Positions 1 to 10,124 are shown, counted from the stretch's first letter. The stretch is 64,000 bases of DNA from Synechococcus sp. CBW1002 (GCF_015840915.1 NZ_CP060398.1:992001-1056000), one strand, 5' to 3'. Notes: generated from the sequence alone by a model not told the origin. Made by a program: numbers and translations.

Positions 1-1
1 G

Positions 2-553
2 GCGGATCCCGGAACGCCCAGCTGTGGGCGGGAGGATCGGGAGAACAGGGCCAAGCTGCTGATCTCCTGTTACACCGTGCTGGGGCGCCTGCACTTCTCC
101 CTGGAGGATTTTCAGGCCTTCTCCGCTGTGGCGCGGCGTTCTGCCCAGTTGGCCGAGCAGCTTGATCTCGATCGGATCGACGCCGATGTGAGCTATCGCC
201 TGCTCAGCAATCTGCTGCGTTGCCTCGGCTGCTCCTGGCTGGAGGCCTGGTCGCGCCAGGATGCTGCCGCCCTGGCTCAGGTGACGACCCGCATCGAGGC
301 GGTGGTGCGGGAGGCCCAGTCGCCCCGGCACCAGGCCTCCCCTGCCCGCGAAGACCATGCCGGTTTCGCGCGCCAGGTGGCGGCTGCCCTGACAGGACTC
401 AGCCTGGAGGACCGGCGGCTGGAGCCCCTCTATCCCCTGGTGGCGCTGCTGTTCAAGAAAAAGGTCGATGGCCACGGCTTTCGCACCCGGATCGCACCGG
501 CGCTGCAGCGCTACCGCGATGCCGCCCTGCCCGGGTTGCCCACTTCATCCTGA
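2..553 (+). CDS. Hypothetical protein, 5' end outside the window
   Basis: The reading frame is open from base 2 and ends at the TGA at 551-553, so the true start probably lies upstream of the window. A GTG at 77 could be an internal start giving 158 residues. The protein is mostly helical in character, with many Leu, Ala and Arg, and has no signal peptide or membrane segment that I can see. I do not recognise the family. Its stop shares one base with the ATG of the sulfotransferase (TGATG), so the two are probably translated together. That places it in the envelope-glycan operon, perhaps as part of a larger biosynthetic or tailoring protein. The existence of the gene is well supported by frame and coupling; its function is unknown. 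Confidence 0.6.
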   Translation, partial: ADPGTPSCGREDRENRAKLLISCYTVLGRLHFSLEDFQAFSAVARRSAQLAEQLDLDRIDADVSYRLLSNLLRCLGCSWLEAWSRQDAAALAQVTTRIEAVVREAQSPRHQASPAREDHAGFARQVAAALTGLSLEDRRLEPLYPLVALLFKKKVDGHGFRTRIAPALQRYRDAALPGLPTSS

Positions 554-1500
554 TGACGGTTGCGTTGATGTCGTCTTCGCCTGAGTCCCGGCACCTGCTG
601 CCGCCCCTGCGGGTGCTCTACATCACCAGTCGCGGCCACAGCGGTTCCACCCTGCTGGATCTGTTGCTCAGCGGTCATTCCGGCCTCACCAGTGTGGGTG
701 AGATCAAGATGCTTTCCGCCACTGATCGCAGCCGCAAGCGCTGCAGCTGCCATGGCCTCGATCCTCTCGAGTGTCCCTACTGGAGGTCCGTGCAGGACCA
801 GCTGCGGGCCAGTACGGGCCTGAGCTTTGACGCCCTGCGGCTCGATAGCGTCGACCCCTGGGTGAACCATGGCCACAACCTGGCGCTCTACGAGAGTGTG
901 GCGGCGGTGAGCGGTTGCCGAACGATCGTGGATTCCTCCAAGAGTCTGCCGCGGTTGCGTGATCTTCTCCAGGGCCAGGAGCTTTACGGCGGCTATGACC
1001 TGCTGCCGATTCATCTGCTGCGCGGCCCCCTGGGACTGGTGCACAGCTATGTCAAGAAGGGCGCTGATCTTCGCGAGGTTTGTTACAACTACGCCAATGG
1101 TTATTTCCGTGCTGATGACCTGCTCCATCGCCGCCGCCATCTGTTGGTGCACTACGAGCGCCTCGCCGGCCAACCGCGCCGTGAACTGCAGCGGCTGATG
1201 ACGGCGATCGGTCTGCCCTTCGAGGAGGCCCAGATGGACTGGGGCCACGGACCGCGCCGCAACATCCATGGCAACGACATGCGCTTCAAGGCGGGCGGAC
1301 CGATCCGGCTCGATCGGTCCTGGAGGCGTGGACTCACCCCTCTGCAGATCCTGCAGGTGCTGTGGTTCACCCTGCCGGTGCGCCTGCGGCAGCGACGGCT
1401 CACCAGTCGGCGGCTGATGCGGTTGTGGCGGCTGCGTTACAAGCCTGCCGCCATGGCTTCAGGGAGCCGGGGCAGGGCCTCGCGGAGCCGGCGGGATTGA
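553..1500 (+). CDS. Sulfotransferase family protein
   Basis: This 315-residue protein probably transfers sulfate from PAPS to a carbohydrate or other acceptor. The motif RGHSGST at residues 27-33, followed by a Leu-rich helix, fits the 5'-phosphosulfate-binding loop of sulfotransferases. VDSSKSLPRL near residue 126 fits the 3'-phosphate-binding region. A Cys pair around CSCHGL and CPYW lies between them. The ATG at 553 overlaps the preceding stop as TGATG; a second ATG at 568 is also possible. The gene ends with another TGATG overlap into the next glycosyltransferase, so it belongs to a tightly coupled surface-glycan operon. Acceptor unknown; sulfation of an extracellular polysaccharide is the natural inference. 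Length suits small bacterial members of the family. Confidence 0.75.
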   Translation: MTVALMSSSPESRHLLPPLRVLYITSRGHSGSTLLDLLLSGHSGLTSVGEIKMLSATDRSRKRCSCHGLDPLECPYWRSVQDQLRASTGLSFDALRLDSVDPWVNHGHNLALYESVAAVSGCRTIVDSSKSLPRLRDLLQGQELYGGYDLLPIHLLRGPLGLVHSYVKKGADLREVCYNYANGYFRADDLLHRRRHLLVHYERLAGQPRRELQRLMTAIGLPFEEAQMDWGHGPRRNIHGNDMRFKAGGPIRLDRSWRRGLTPLQILQVLWFTLPVRLRQRRLTSRRLMRLWRLRYKPAAMASGSRGRASRSRRD

Positions 1501-2672
1501 TGGGGGATCCCCTGTTGCCGCCGTCGCCCGGGCCAGTGCTGCTCTACATCGATGCGCTCAAGGCCGGTGGCGCCGAGCGCATCACCCTGCAGTGGGCCCA
1601 GTGGTTGCAGCAGGCCGGCCTGCCGGTGCTGCTGCTCACCCGCCACGGGCCGGAGCGCGATTTCTACCCCCTGCCCGCCGGTCTGGATCGCCGCGTCGAG
1701 CTGCCCGAGCCCCGCTGGCTCAAGGCCCTTGGCTGGTGGGGCTTCCCGTGGCGGTTGCTGCGGCTGCGCAGGCTGCTGCGTCAGCTGCGCCCCTGCCTGG
1801 CGCTGGGGATCACGACCCTGCCGGCGATCAAGCTGCTGCTGGTCAGCGCCGGGCTGCCCTGGGCCGTGGTGGTGTCGGAGCGCAACTATCCGCCCGCCAA
1901 GCCGCCCGCCCTGCCCTGGCGCTGGCTGCGCCGGCTCACCTATCCGCGCGCGGCGGCCCACCTCGTACAGACCCGCCGCACCCTGGCCTGGCTGGCCACC
2001 ACCCAGGCGGTGCCGGAGTCGCGCTGCCATCTGGTGCCGAACCCGATCGGCTGGCCCCTGGCCGATTTCCCGCCACGGATCGACCCCGACACCCTGATCC
2101 CCGCCGGCGCCTCGCTGATGCTGGCGGTGGGCACCAAGCCCCACCAGAAGGGATTCGACCGGCTGCTGGCGGCCTTTGCCCGCCTGGCGCCGCGCCATCC
2201 CAGCTGGCATCTCGTGATTCTGGGCCTCGATCCGGCCAGCGGCAGCCATCGCCGCGCCGTGGCGGAACTGGTGGCGCAATGGCAGGCCGACCCGCTGCTG
2301 CGTCAGCGGGTGCATCTGCCGGGCCCGGTGGGCAACGTGGCCGATTGGTACGGAGCCTGCGACCTGTTTGTGCTCAGCTCCCGCTACGAGGGGTTTCCCA
2401 ACGTGTTGCTCGAGGCCATGGTGAGCGGCTGTGCCTGCCTGGCCTCCGCCTGCCCCACCGGTCCGGAGGAGATCGTTCGCCATGGCCAGGATGGCTGGCT
2501 GGTGCCGGCCCAGGCCGATGCGGCGCTGCTGGAGCGTGAACTGGAGCGGCTGATCGATGATCCCCCTCTGCGGCGGCGCCTTGGCAGCGAGGCCCGCGCC
2601 GTTCGCCAGCGCTATGGCGAAGCCACGGTGCGGGAGCAGTTCCTCGATGCCCTTCAGCCCCTGCTGCCCTGA
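1500..2672 (+). CDS. Glycosyltransferase, GT4 family
   Basis: The protein has 390 residues and the two-Rossmann GT-B layout of retaining GT4 enzymes. The N-terminal glycine-rich loop is at KAGGAERI (about residues 20-28), and the C-terminal donor-binding motif SRYEGFPNVLLEAM is at about 295-308, with the E-x7-E pair expected for nucleotide-sugar binding. It most likely adds a sugar to a lipid-linked or surface glycan in the cytoplasm. ATG at 1500 is chosen because it overlaps the sulfotransferase stop (TGATG); a longer reading to 1362 would run inside the upstream gene. Fourteen bases separate it from the next glycosyltransferase. Substrate and linkage cannot be told from sequence. Confidence 0.88.
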   Translation: MGDPLLPPSPGPVLLYIDALKAGGAERITLQWAQWLQQAGLPVLLLTRHGPERDFYPLPAGLDRRVELPEPRWLKALGWWGFPWRLLRLRRLLRQLRPCLALGITTLPAIKLLLVSAGLPWAVVVSERNYPPAKPPALPWRWLRRLTYPRAAAHLVQTRRTLAWLATTQAVPESRCHLVPNPIGWPLADFPPRIDPDTLIPAGASLMLAVGTKPHQKGFDRLLAAFARLAPRHPSWHLVILGLDPASGSHRRAVAELVAQWQADPLLRQRVHLPGPVGNVADWYGACDLFVLSSRYEGFPNVLLEAMVSGCACLASACPTGPEEIVRHGQDGWLVPAQADAALLERELERLIDDPPLRRRLGSEARAVRQRYGEATVREQFLDALQPLLP

Positions 2673-2686
2673 GCCGTGCCTCCGCC

Positions 2687-4027
2687 ATGTCCGCGCCCCT
2701 GACCACCGCCGCCTCTGCCGCCGCTTTCTCAGCCCCCGGGGATGATCTCTGGATCGTGCTGCCCCATCTGGGCCCCGGTGGTGCCCAGAAGGTGGCGGTG
2801 CTGGCGGCGGGGCACTTCGCGGCCTGTGGTCTGCGGGTGCGCTTGATCACCCTGCTGCCTGATCAGCCGGCCGTGCTGGAGCCTCCGCCCGGGGTGGAGC
2901 ACATCGATCTGGGCCCGCTGGTGGCCAGCGACCGGCAGCGGCTGGGCCCCGAGGTGGATGTCTCGGATCGCTCGCCGCTGGCGATCGCTGGGCGGGTGGC
3001 GGCCCTCTGGATCGGCCGGATCCGGCGCCGTCTCTCACCGCTGGGGCTGCGCCTGCTGCTCGGGCTGCAGCTGCCCCTCTGGCCGCCGGCGACGGGTTGG
3101 CGTGGCGGCCTGCAGCGCCTCTTGCTGCGGCTGACCCGCAACGTGGCTGGCCCCCAGGGGGCTCGCCTGCGCCAGCTGGTACAGCGGCAGCGGCCCCAGC
3201 GGCTGCTCGCCCTGCTCAGCCGTACCAACATGCTGTCCGCTCTGGCGGTCTGGGATCTGCCGATCCATCTGGTGGTGTCGGAGCGGAACGATCCCCGCCT
3301 GCAGCACCTGCCCTTCCCCTGGAACCGGCTGCGGCCCCTGCTCTACGGCCGCGCCGATGTGGTGACCGCCAACACCAGCGGTGTGCTGGCGGTGCTGCGC
3401 CAGTTCCCGCAGCCGTTCCGGCGGCTGGACCTGCTGGCCAACCCCTTGCCCCAGAGCCATCGCCCCGGTGAGCGGCTGCCCCTGGCGGAGCGCGCGCGCG
3501 AGTTCCTCACGGTCTGCCGGCTGGTGCCCCAGAAGGGGGTGGACGTGCTGCTGGAGGCCTTTGCCCAGCTGCCGCTGCCGATCCGGCAGACATGGCGGCT
3601 GCGGATCGTGGGTGATGGCCCCGAGCGCGCCTCCCTGGAACGGCAGGCCGGCCAGCTGGGGATTGCCGCCCAGGTGAGCTTCGAGGGCTTCTGCAGCGAT
3701 CCGCCCCGCTTCTTTCGCCAGGCGCCGATCTTCGTGCTGCCTTCCCGCTTCGAAGGCATGCCCAATGCTCTGCTGGAGGCGATGGGCTTCGGCTTGGCGT
3801 CGGTGGTCACCGATGCCTCGCCCGGGCCCCTGGAGCTGGTGGAGCCGGGGGTCACCGGGCTGGTGGTGCGCACCGGCGACGCGGCGGCTCTGGCGGCAGC
3901 CCTGCAGCAGCTGGTGGAGGATCCCGATCTGCAGCGGCGCTGCGGCGCTGCGGCGGCGGCGCTGCTGCGCCGCCACGACTGGCCGGTGCTCGAGCCGGTC
4001 TGGCGCGACCTGCTCAACCTCGCCTGA
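2687..4027 (+). CDS. Glycosyltransferase, GT4 family
   Basis: A second GT4-type enzyme of 446 residues. The N-terminal loop GPGGAQK begins near residue 28 and the C-terminal nucleotide-sugar motif SRFEGMPNALLEAM lies near 354-367, again with an E-x7-E pair. Between the lobes is the typical VCRLVPQKGVDVLLEAF segment that opens the C-terminal Rossmann domain. A proline/arginine-rich insertion around residues 95-150 makes it longer than the preceding GT4. It follows that gene by 14 bases and its stop lies one base before the GTG of the next one, so the three transferases look like one transcription unit assembling the same oligosaccharide. Donor and acceptor unknown. Confidence 0.87.
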   Translation: MSAPLTTAASAAAFSAPGDDLWIVLPHLGPGGAQKVAVLAAGHFAACGLRVRLITLLPDQPAVLEPPPGVEHIDLGPLVASDRQRLGPEVDVSDRSPLAIAGRVAALWIGRIRRRLSPLGLRLLLGLQLPLWPPATGWRGGLQRLLLRLTRNVAGPQGARLRQLVQRQRPQRLLALLSRTNMLSALAVWDLPIHLVVSERNDPRLQHLPFPWNRLRPLLYGRADVVTANTSGVLAVLRQFPQPFRRLDLLANPLPQSHRPGERLPLAERAREFLTVCRLVPQKGVDVLLEAFAQLPLPIRQTWRLRIVGDGPERASLERQAGQLGIAAQVSFEGFCSDPPRFFRQAPIFVLPSRFEGMPNALLEAMGFGLASVVTDASPGPLELVEPGVTGLVVRTGDAAALAAALQQLVEDPDLQRRCGAAAAALLRRHDWPVLEPVWRDLLNLA

Positions 4028-4028
4028 G

Positions 4029-5219
4029 GTGGCGCTTCCCAAGCCCCTGCGCCTGCTGGTGTTCGCCCCCTCGCGGCGGGCGCCCTCGGAGACCTTCATC
4101 CGCGCCAACCTGGCCGGCCTCGCCTGCGACACGGTGGCCTACTGCGGCGACGAGCGGCCCTGGGGCGGCCCGCCCCTGCGGCTCGCCTACGGCCTGGCAA
4201 TCCTGGTCAGCAAGGCCTGCTACCGCCTGGCCGCCCTGGTACCGCTGGAGGCGCTGCAGCGCTTTGGCACCTGGCTCCCCTCCCAGGTGGCGATCCGCAT
4301 CTGCCGCCAGGAGAGGCCCGATCTGGTGCTGGCGGAATTCGGCTTCCACGCGGTGCGGGTGATGGAGCTGGTGCCCGCCACCGGCCTGCCGCTGATCGTT
4401 CATTTCCGCGGTTCCGATGCCTCCTCCCGCCGCTACCTGGCCACGCTGCGGCCCCGCTATCGCCGCCTGCTGCAGCTGGTGGCGGCGGTGGTGGTCAAGT
4501 CGGAGCCGATGCGCGCCACCCTGCTGGCCCTGGCGACGCAGCGCCAGCGGCCCCTGCCGGTGCTGATCAGTCCCTCGGGGGCCGATCCCGCCCGCTTCGC
4601 CGGTGCCGATCCGGCCGCCGCTCCGCCCCGCTTCCTGGCGGTGGGCCGCTTCGTGGCCAAGAAGGGGCCGCTGCTCAGCCTCGAGGCCTTCGCCCGCGCC
4701 AGCGCCGGCCATCCCGACTGGCGGCTGGAGATGGTGGGGGAGGGGCCCCTGCTGGCCCGGGCCCGTCAGCGGGCCAGCGACCTCGGCCTCGACGATCGGG
4801 TGATCTTCGCCGGCCTGCTGCCGCCGCCGGCCATCGCCGAGCGGCTGCGGGGGGCGCGGGCCTTCCTGCAGCATTCGCTCACCGCACCGGATGGGGATCA
4901 GGAGGGATCGCCGGTGGCGGTGCTGGAGGCCCAGCTGAGTGGCCTGCCGGTGGTGGCCACCCGCCACGCCGGCATCCCCGAGGTGGTGCAGCACGGGGTG
5001 ACGGGCCTGCTGGTGGAGGAGGGTGACGTGGCGGCCATGGCGGAGGCCATCCGCCGTCTGGGGGAGGACCCGGCCCTGGCCGGCCGGCTGGGGGCGGCGG
5101 GACGGCGCCGCTGCCAGGAGCACTTCACGGTGCAGCACCACCTGCAGGCCCTGCAGGGCCTGATCGAACAGGTGGCGGCCACGCCGGCGCCTCTGCCCGG
5201 CGATAGCCTCAGCCCGTGA
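4029..5219 (+). CDS. Glycosyltransferase, GT4 family (WcaL/AmsK-like)
   Basis: A third GT4 enzyme, 396 residues. SETFI near residue 20 is typical of the WcaL/AmsK branch, which acts late in exopolysaccharide repeat-unit assembly. VGRFVAKKGP opens the second lobe and GSPVAVLEAQ near 294 supplies the donor-binding glutamate region. The start is taken as GTG at 4029, two bases after the previous stop; the open frame extends to 3765 but that part lies inside the upstream gene. The stop overlaps the GTG of the helicase gene (GTGA). Assignment to the branch rests on these motifs only, so the repeat-unit role is inference. Confidence 0.85.
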   Translation: MALPKPLRLLVFAPSRRAPSETFIRANLAGLACDTVAYCGDERPWGGPPLRLAYGLAILVSKACYRLAALVPLEALQRFGTWLPSQVAIRICRQERPDLVLAEFGFHAVRVMELVPATGLPLIVHFRGSDASSRRYLATLRPRYRRLLQLVAAVVVKSEPMRATLLALATQRQRPLPVLISPSGADPARFAGADPAAAPPRFLAVGRFVAKKGPLLSLEAFARASAGHPDWRLEMVGEGPLLARARQRASDLGLDDRVIFAGLLPPPAIAERLRGARAFLQHSLTAPDGDQEGSPVAVLEAQLSGLPVVATRHAGIPEVVQHGVTGLLVEEGDVAAMAEAIRRLGEDPALAGRLGAAGRRRCQEHFTVQHHLQALQGLIEQVAATPAPLPGDSLSP

Positions 5220-7615
5220 GCTTTCTTGCCGGCCTCAACGACGCCCAGCGCCGGGCGGTGGACCACCACACCGGTCCCCTGCTGGTGGTGGCGGGGGCGG
5301 GCAGCGGCAAGACCCGCGCCCTCACCCATCGCATCGCCCACCTGATCGGCCACCACGGCGTCGATCCGGCCGATCTGCTGGCGGTGACCTTCACCAACAA
5401 GGCCGCCCGGGAGATGAAGGAGCGGCTGGAGCTGTTGCTGGCCCAGAAGCTGGCCCAGAGCCAGTTCGGCCAGCCCTGGAGCACCCTGCCGCTGGTGCAG
5501 CAGAAGCAGCTGCGCAGCCGCATCTACCGCGAGGTGATCAAGGAGCTGTGGATCGGCACCTTTCACGCCCTGTTCGCGCGGCTGCTGCGCTTCGATATCG
5601 ACAAGTTCCACGACCCCGAAGGCCTGCGCTGGACGCGGCAGTTCTCGATCTACGACGAGAGCGACGCCCAGACCCTGGTGAAGGAGATCGTGACCCAGGA
5701 GCTGGGTCTGGATCCGAAGCGGTTCGAGCCCAAGAAGGTGCGCTGGGCGATCAGCAATGCCAAGAACCAGGGCTGGCTGCCGGAGCAGCTGGAGGCCAGG
5801 GCGGAGGGGGTGCGGGGCCGCAAGGAGGCCGAGGCCTACCGCCTTTATCGCCGCGCCCTGGCCGCCAACAACGCCCTCGATTTCGATGATCTCCTGCTGC
5901 TCCCGGTGCAGCTGCTGCGCCAGAACGAGCAGGTGCGGAACTACTGGCATCGTCGCTTTCGCCATGTGCTGGTGGACGAATACCAGGACACCAACCGCAC
6001 CCAGTACGACCTGATCAAGCTGCTGGTCACCGATGGGCGCGACCCCGCCGCCTTTGAGGAGTGGGCGGGGCGCTCGGTGTTCGTGGTGGGCGACGCCGAC
6101 CAGAGCATCTACAGCTTCCGTGCCGCCGACTTCACGATCCTGATGGGGTTTCAGGACGATTTCGGCGACGGCGCTGCCGATGAGTCCACCAGCACCATGG
6201 TGAAGCTGGAGGAGAACTACCGCTCCACCGCCACGATCCTGGAGGCGGCCAACGCCCTGATCGCCCACAACAGCGAGCGGATCGACAAGATCCTCCGCCC
6301 CACCCGCGGCGAGGGGGAGCTGATCACCCTCACCCGCTGTGACGACGAGATCGCCGAGGCCGAGGCGGTGGTGCACCGCATGCGCATGCTCGAGGCCGCC
6401 CATCCCGATCTGCGCTGGGGTGACATGGCGGTGCTGTATCGCACCAATGCCCAGAGCCGGGCCATGGAGGAGGCCCTGGTGCGCTGGGGGATCCCTTACA
6501 TCGTGGTGGGCGGTCTGCGCTTCTACGACCGGCGCGAGATCAAGGATGTGCTCGCCTATCTGCGGCTGCTGGTCAATCCGGCCGACACGGTGAGCCTGCT
6601 GCGGGTGCTGAATGTGCCTCGCCGCGGCATCGGCAAGACCACGATCGAGCGGTTGACCGATGCCTCCAATCAGCTGGGGATTCCGTTGTGGGAGGTGGTG
6701 AGCGATGCCGAGGCGGTGCGCTCCCTCGGCGGCCGTTCGGCCAAGGGGCTGCTGCAGTTCCATGAACTGATCACGGATCTGCAGCGCCGCATCCAGGACG
6801 CTCCTCCCTCTGAGCTGGTGCAGCGGGTGCTGGAGCAGAGCGGCTACCTGGCCGAGCTGATCGCCGCCGGCACCGATGAAGCCGAGGACCGGCGGCGCAA
6901 CCTCAACGAACTGGTGAATGCCGGTTTGCAGTACCAGGAGGAGAACGAGGAGGGGGATCTGGAGGGGTTCCTGGCCTCGGCCGCCCTGGCCAGCGACGCC
7001 GACAGCAAGGACACCGACCAGGACCGCGTGACGCTGATGACCCTGCACGCCAGCAAGGGGCTGGAGTTTCCGGTGGTGTTTCTGGTGGGGATGGAGCAGG
7101 GCCTCTTCCCCAGCTACCGCTCCCTGGAGGATCCCGCCGCCCTGGAGGAGGAGCGCCGCCTCTGCTACGTCGGCATCACTCGCGCCAAGGAGCGTCTGTT
7201 TCTCTCCCATGCCAGCGAGCGGCGCCTCTGGGGCGGCATGCGCGAGCCGGCGGTGCCCTCGGTGTTTCTCTCGGAGCTGCCCGAGGAGCTGGTGCAGGGC
7301 GACATTCCGCGCTCCGGCGGTGCGGCCCTGCGCCGGGAGCAGCGGCTTGATCGGCTCACCCGTGTCGATCGCGAGGAGTCCCGCCGCGTGGCTGATGGTG
7401 GGGAGGCCGGCGCCGCCACCAATGCGGTGCGGCGCCGCGCCGGTGCGGCCCGAAGCTGGGTGGTGGGTGACCGGCTGCGCCATGCCGCCTTCGGGGATGG
7501 CCATGTGACCCATCTGTTCGGCAGTGGCGAGAAGATCTCGATCGCCGTGAAATTTGAAGGCATGGGCCCGAAGATCCTCGATCCGCGCCTGGCGCCGATC
7601 GAGCCGCTGGCCTGA
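5216..7615 (+). CDS. pcrA: UvrD/PcrA-type superfamily 1 DNA helicase
   Basis: ATP-dependent 3'-5' DNA helicase acting in nucleotide-excision repair, mismatch repair and clearing of replication blocks. All SF1 motifs are visible in its 799 residues: the Q motif LNDAQRRAV at the N-terminus, Walker A GAGSGKT at 27-33, motif II DEYQDT near 254, GDADQSIYSFR near 292, motif IV ENYRST, motif V LHASKGLEFPVVFL near 610 and motif VI VGITRAKERL. The C-terminal 140 residues are basic, with a small beta-rich end (WVVGDRLRHAAFGDG) like the PcrA/UvrD C-terminal domain. The GTG start shares four bases with the upstream glycosyltransferase stop. Length is slightly above the usual 720-780. UvrD and PcrA cannot be separated by sequence alone. 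Confidence 0.95.
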   Translation: MSFLAGLNDAQRRAVDHHTGPLLVVAGAGSGKTRALTHRIAHLIGHHGVDPADLLAVTFTNKAAREMKERLELLLAQKLAQSQFGQPWSTLPLVQQKQLRSRIYREVIKELWIGTFHALFARLLRFDIDKFHDPEGLRWTRQFSIYDESDAQTLVKEIVTQELGLDPKRFEPKKVRWAISNAKNQGWLPEQLEARAEGVRGRKEAEAYRLYRRALAANNALDFDDLLLLPVQLLRQNEQVRNYWHRRFRHVLVDEYQDTNRTQYDLIKLLVTDGRDPAAFEEWAGRSVFVVGDADQSIYSFRAADFTILMGFQDDFGDGAADESTSTMVKLEENYRSTATILEAANALIAHNSERIDKILRPTRGEGELITLTRCDDEIAEAEAVVHRMRMLEAAHPDLRWGDMAVLYRTNAQSRAMEEALVRWGIPYIVVGGLRFYDRREIKDVLAYLRLLVNPADTVSLLRVLNVPRRGIGKTTIERLTDASNQLGIPLWEVVSDAEAVRSLGGRSAKGLLQFHELITDLQRRIQDAPPSELVQRVLEQSGYLAELIAAGTDEAEDRRRNLNELVNAGLQYQEENEEGDLEGFLASAALASDADSKDTDQDRVTLMTLHASKGLEFPVVFLVGMEQGLFPSYRSLEDPAALEEERRLCYVGITRAKERLFLSHASERRLWGGMREPAVPSVFLSELPEELVQGDIPRSGGAALRREQRLDRLTRVDREESRRVADGGEAGAATNAVRRRAGAARSWVVGDRLRHAAFGDGHVTHLFGSGEKISIAVKFEGMGPKILDPRLAPIEPLA

Positions 7616-7638
7616 GCGGCGATCCCTGGGATCCGACC

Positions 7639-9276
7639 ATGCACTCTGATCCGATTCTGCCTGACACCGCCCTGCAGGAGACGTCCACCAACCGCCCCAG
7701 CGCAGGACCGGGGCTGCGCTGGCTCGTCTGGCTGAGCCTTGGGGTGGCGGTGCTGTTTGCCGGGCGGGCCCTGGCCCTGGTGGATGCCACCAGCCTCTGG
7801 GGCGATGAGCTCAGCACGGCCCGCAAGTCGTTTCAGCCCTCACTGGCCTATCTGTTCACCTATCTCACCACCGACACCCACCCGCCCCTCTATTACGGCC
7901 TGCTCTGGCTCTGGGGGCAGCTGGTGCCCGACACGGCCGTGTTCCTGCGGCTATTTTCCTGGGGGTCCTATCTGCTGGGTGGGGGGGTGATCGTGGCCCA
8001 GGTGGCTCAGATGGCCAGGCCCCTGGCACCCCCACGGCGCCATCTGGCTGTGGCGCTGGCCGTGATCCTGGCCTTCTGCAGCCCCTTCCCGATTCGCTTC
8101 TCGATCGAGGCCAAGGGGTATGCGCTGTTGGTGCTCTGGATCGCCCTGGCCCTTCTCTGCCGCCGGCGCTGGTACCAGGGCGGTAAGCCCGCCGATGGCA
8201 TCGGCTACGGCCTGGCCCTGGCCGCCGCCAGCCTCACCCACTACTACGGCCTCTTCTACGGGGTGGCCCTGGCGATCACCGATCTCACGGTGCCCTGGCG
8301 GCCGCTGCGGCTGCGGCTGGAGAGCGCCGCGGTTTGCCTCGTGGCCGCCTTGCCGAGCCTCGCCTGGATCTGGCACAGCCGCCGCTATCTGCTGGAGGGA
8401 TCGGAGGCCGGCGAGTGGATCGGCAGGCCCGATGGCGGCATGGCCGAGGAGGTACTGGCGCGGGCCCTGGGACCCTGGCCGCTGCCGAAGCTGGCCCTGC
8501 TTCTGGCGATGGGAGCGCTTTATCTGGTGCTGTGCAGCCGGCGTGTCACGGCAGAGGCTGGCCTTGGCGTTGGTATCCAACGCCCCTGGCTGGCCTGGCT
8601 GGACGGGTCTGGTCTGCTCTCCGGCGGCCTGCTGGTGCTGCTGGTGGTGGGGGTGTCGTTCGTGAAGCCCATCGCCTACCCCCGCTACTTCGTGGTTCTG
8701 CTGCCTGCGGCGGTTCCCGTGGTGGCGCTGGCCTTTGCGTCTCTACCGGCTCCGGCCAGCAGCCTGCTGCGGCTGCTGCCGCTGGCCCTGGCCACGGCCC
8801 TGGTGCTCACCTTCTGGGTGGATTCCTTCCGCCCCCTGCAACAGGGAGGCGTGTTTCAGGGATCCCGCGAGATGAACGACTTCCGCCTGCTGGTGTTGGT
8901 CAGTCAGGACACGCCCGTGCGGATCAGTCCACGGGCCCATCATTTCCGCACGGCCGAGCGGCTGCTGCGTCAGGCCGGTACGATGAATCCAGCCCCGGTG
9001 TCACCAGGGCCTGTGCCGCCCCGTCCTGCCCCGACGGGCCTGGATTCCTGGGGCGATCTGCGCGATCTGCGCCGTCTGCTGCGCCGCCAGCAGCCCCCCG
9101 ATCGGTTGGTAATGGCCGAGACCGGTGGCCCGGACTCCGTGCAGCGTCGCATCGATCCAGCCCTCGCCCGGGTTGAGGAGCTGGGCTATGCCTGCCGCCG
9201 CGACCTGCCCAGCCGGCCTCACCTGCGTCTCTATCGCTGCCACTGGCCCGCAGCCGCTCAGAGGCTGGAGGGCTGA
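7639..9276 (+). CDS. Membrane glycosyltransferase, GT39/ArnT-like
   Basis: An integral membrane protein of 545 residues with about nine to ten hydrophobic segments in the first 430 and a soluble, Pro/Arg-rich C-terminal part. LWGDELS near residue 53 and [11 protein letters not shown] near 80 match the acidic catalytic pair region and the HPP motif of dolichyl/undecaprenyl-phosphate sugar transferases (PMT/ArnT clan). Such enzymes move a sugar from a polyprenyl phosphate onto a glycan, lipid or protein on the periplasmic side. It lies 23 bases after the helicase and ends convergently with kdsA, overlapping its 3' end by 19 bases. Placement beside the KDO genes suggests an envelope glycan substrate, but that is inference. 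Confidence 0.8.
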   Translation: MHSDPILPDTALQETSTNRPSAGPGLRWLVWLSLGVAVLFAGRALALVDATSLWGDELSTARKSFQPSLAYLFTYLTTDTHPPLYYGLLWLWGQLVPDTAVFLRLFSWGSYLLGGGVIVAQVAQMARPLAPPRRHLAVALAVILAFCSPFPIRFSIEAKGYALLVLWIALALLCRRRWYQGGKPADGIGYGLALAAASLTHYYGLFYGVALAITDLTVPWRPLRLRLESAAVCLVAALPSLAWIWHSRRYLLEGSEAGEWIGRPDGGMAEEVLARALGPWPLPKLALLLAMGALYLVLCSRRVTAEAGLGVGIQRPWLAWLDGSGLLSGGLLVLLVVGVSFVKPIAYPRYFVVLLPAAVPVVALAFASLPAPASSLLRLLPLALATALVLTFWVDSFRPLQQGGVFQGSREMNDFRLLVLVSQDTPVRISPRAHHFRTAERLLRQAGTMNPAPVSPGPVPPRPAPTGLDSWGDLRDLRRLLRRQQPPDRLVMAETGGPDSVQRRIDPALARVEELGYACRRDLPSRPHLRLYRCHWPAAAQRLEG

Positions 9277-10067
9277 AAGCCTGCCGCGACGGCCGCACGG
9301 ATCACCAACAGCTGCTCCAGCAGCGGCTCGAGGCGGTGCAGAGGCACCATGTTCGGCCCGTCGCTGAGGGCCCGATCGGGGTCGGGGTGCACCTCCATGA
9401 ACAGCCCATCCACGCCCACGGCCACCGCCGCCCGGGCCAGGGGCGCCACGAACTCGCGCTGCCCGCCGGTGCTGCTGCCCCGGCCGCCGGGCTGCTGCAC
9501 CGAATGGGTGGCATCGAAGATCACCGGGCAGCCCAGGTCGTGGAGCTGGGGCAGGCTGCGGTAATCCACCACCAGCGTGTTGTAGCCGAAGCTGGTGCCG
9601 CGCTCGGTGAGCCAGAGGTTCTCCACACCGGCCTCCCGCAGCTTTCGCACCACCTGGGCCATGTCCCAGGGGGCGAGGAACTGCCCCTTCTTGACGTTGA
9701 TCGTCTTGTCTGTGCCCTGCACCGCGGCGGCGGCGGCCAGCAGCAGGTCGGTCTGGCGGCAAAGAAAAGCGGGGATCTGCAGCACGTCCACCACCGCGGC
9801 CACGGGTGCGGCCTGGTGGCTCTCGTGGATGTCGGTGAGCAGCGGCAGCCCGAAGCGTTGCTTCACCTCGGCCAGCACCTCCAGGCCATCGCCCACGCCG
9901 GGGCCGCGGAAGGAGCCGCCGGAACTGCGGTTGGCCTTGTCGAAACTGGCCTTGAAGACGTAGCGGATGCCCAGCCGGTCGGTGATGGCCTTCACCTGTG
10001 CGGCGATCTCCAGAGCCAGCTCGCGGCTCTCGATCACACAGGGGCCGGCGATCAGGGTGAAGGTCAT
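9258..10067 (-). CDS. kdsA: 3-deoxy-8-phosphooctulonate synthase (KDO-8-P synthase)
   Basis: KdsA condenses phosphoenolpyruvate with arabinose 5-phosphate to KDO 8-phosphate, the first committed step to KDO. The 269-residue protein shows IAGPCVIES at its N-terminus, [41 protein letters not shown], the [15 protein letters not shown] segment and [12 protein letters not shown], all signatures of the family. The Cys in AGPCV is at the position used for metal in metal-dependent KdsA forms. The ATG at 10067 directly precedes the conserved start TFTLIAGPC; a longer frame upstream is antisense to the next gene. It diverges from the GT8-like/kdsB pair. Together with kdsB, kdsC and kdsD within 4 kb it completes a CMP-KDO pathway. 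Confidence 0.96.
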   Translation of the reverse strand: MTFTLIAGPCVIESRELALEIAAQVKAITDRLGIRYVFKASFDKANRSSGGSFRGPGVGDGLEVLAEVKQRFGLPLLTDIHESHQAAPVAAVVDVLQIPAFLCRQTDLLLAAAAAVQGTDKTINVKKGQFLAPWDMAQVVRKLREAGVENLWLTERGTSFGYNTLVVDYRSLPQLHDLGCPVIFDATHSVQQPGGRGSSTGGQREFVAPLARAAVAVGVDGLFMEVHPDPDRALSDGPNMVPLHRLEPLLEQLLVIRAAVAAGFQPSSL

Positions 10068-10124
10068 GGCGGCAGGGTCAGGCCTCGGGTCGGGCCAGGT
10101 GCAGGATCGCCCTAGCCTCGCCCC

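Noticed and set aside
4898-7513. An 871-codon minus-strand frame opposite the helicase gene
   Set aside because: It is antisense to a complete UvrD/PcrA gene with all motifs. The translation is Gln/His/Gly-rich, as expected for a shadow frame in GC-rich DNA.
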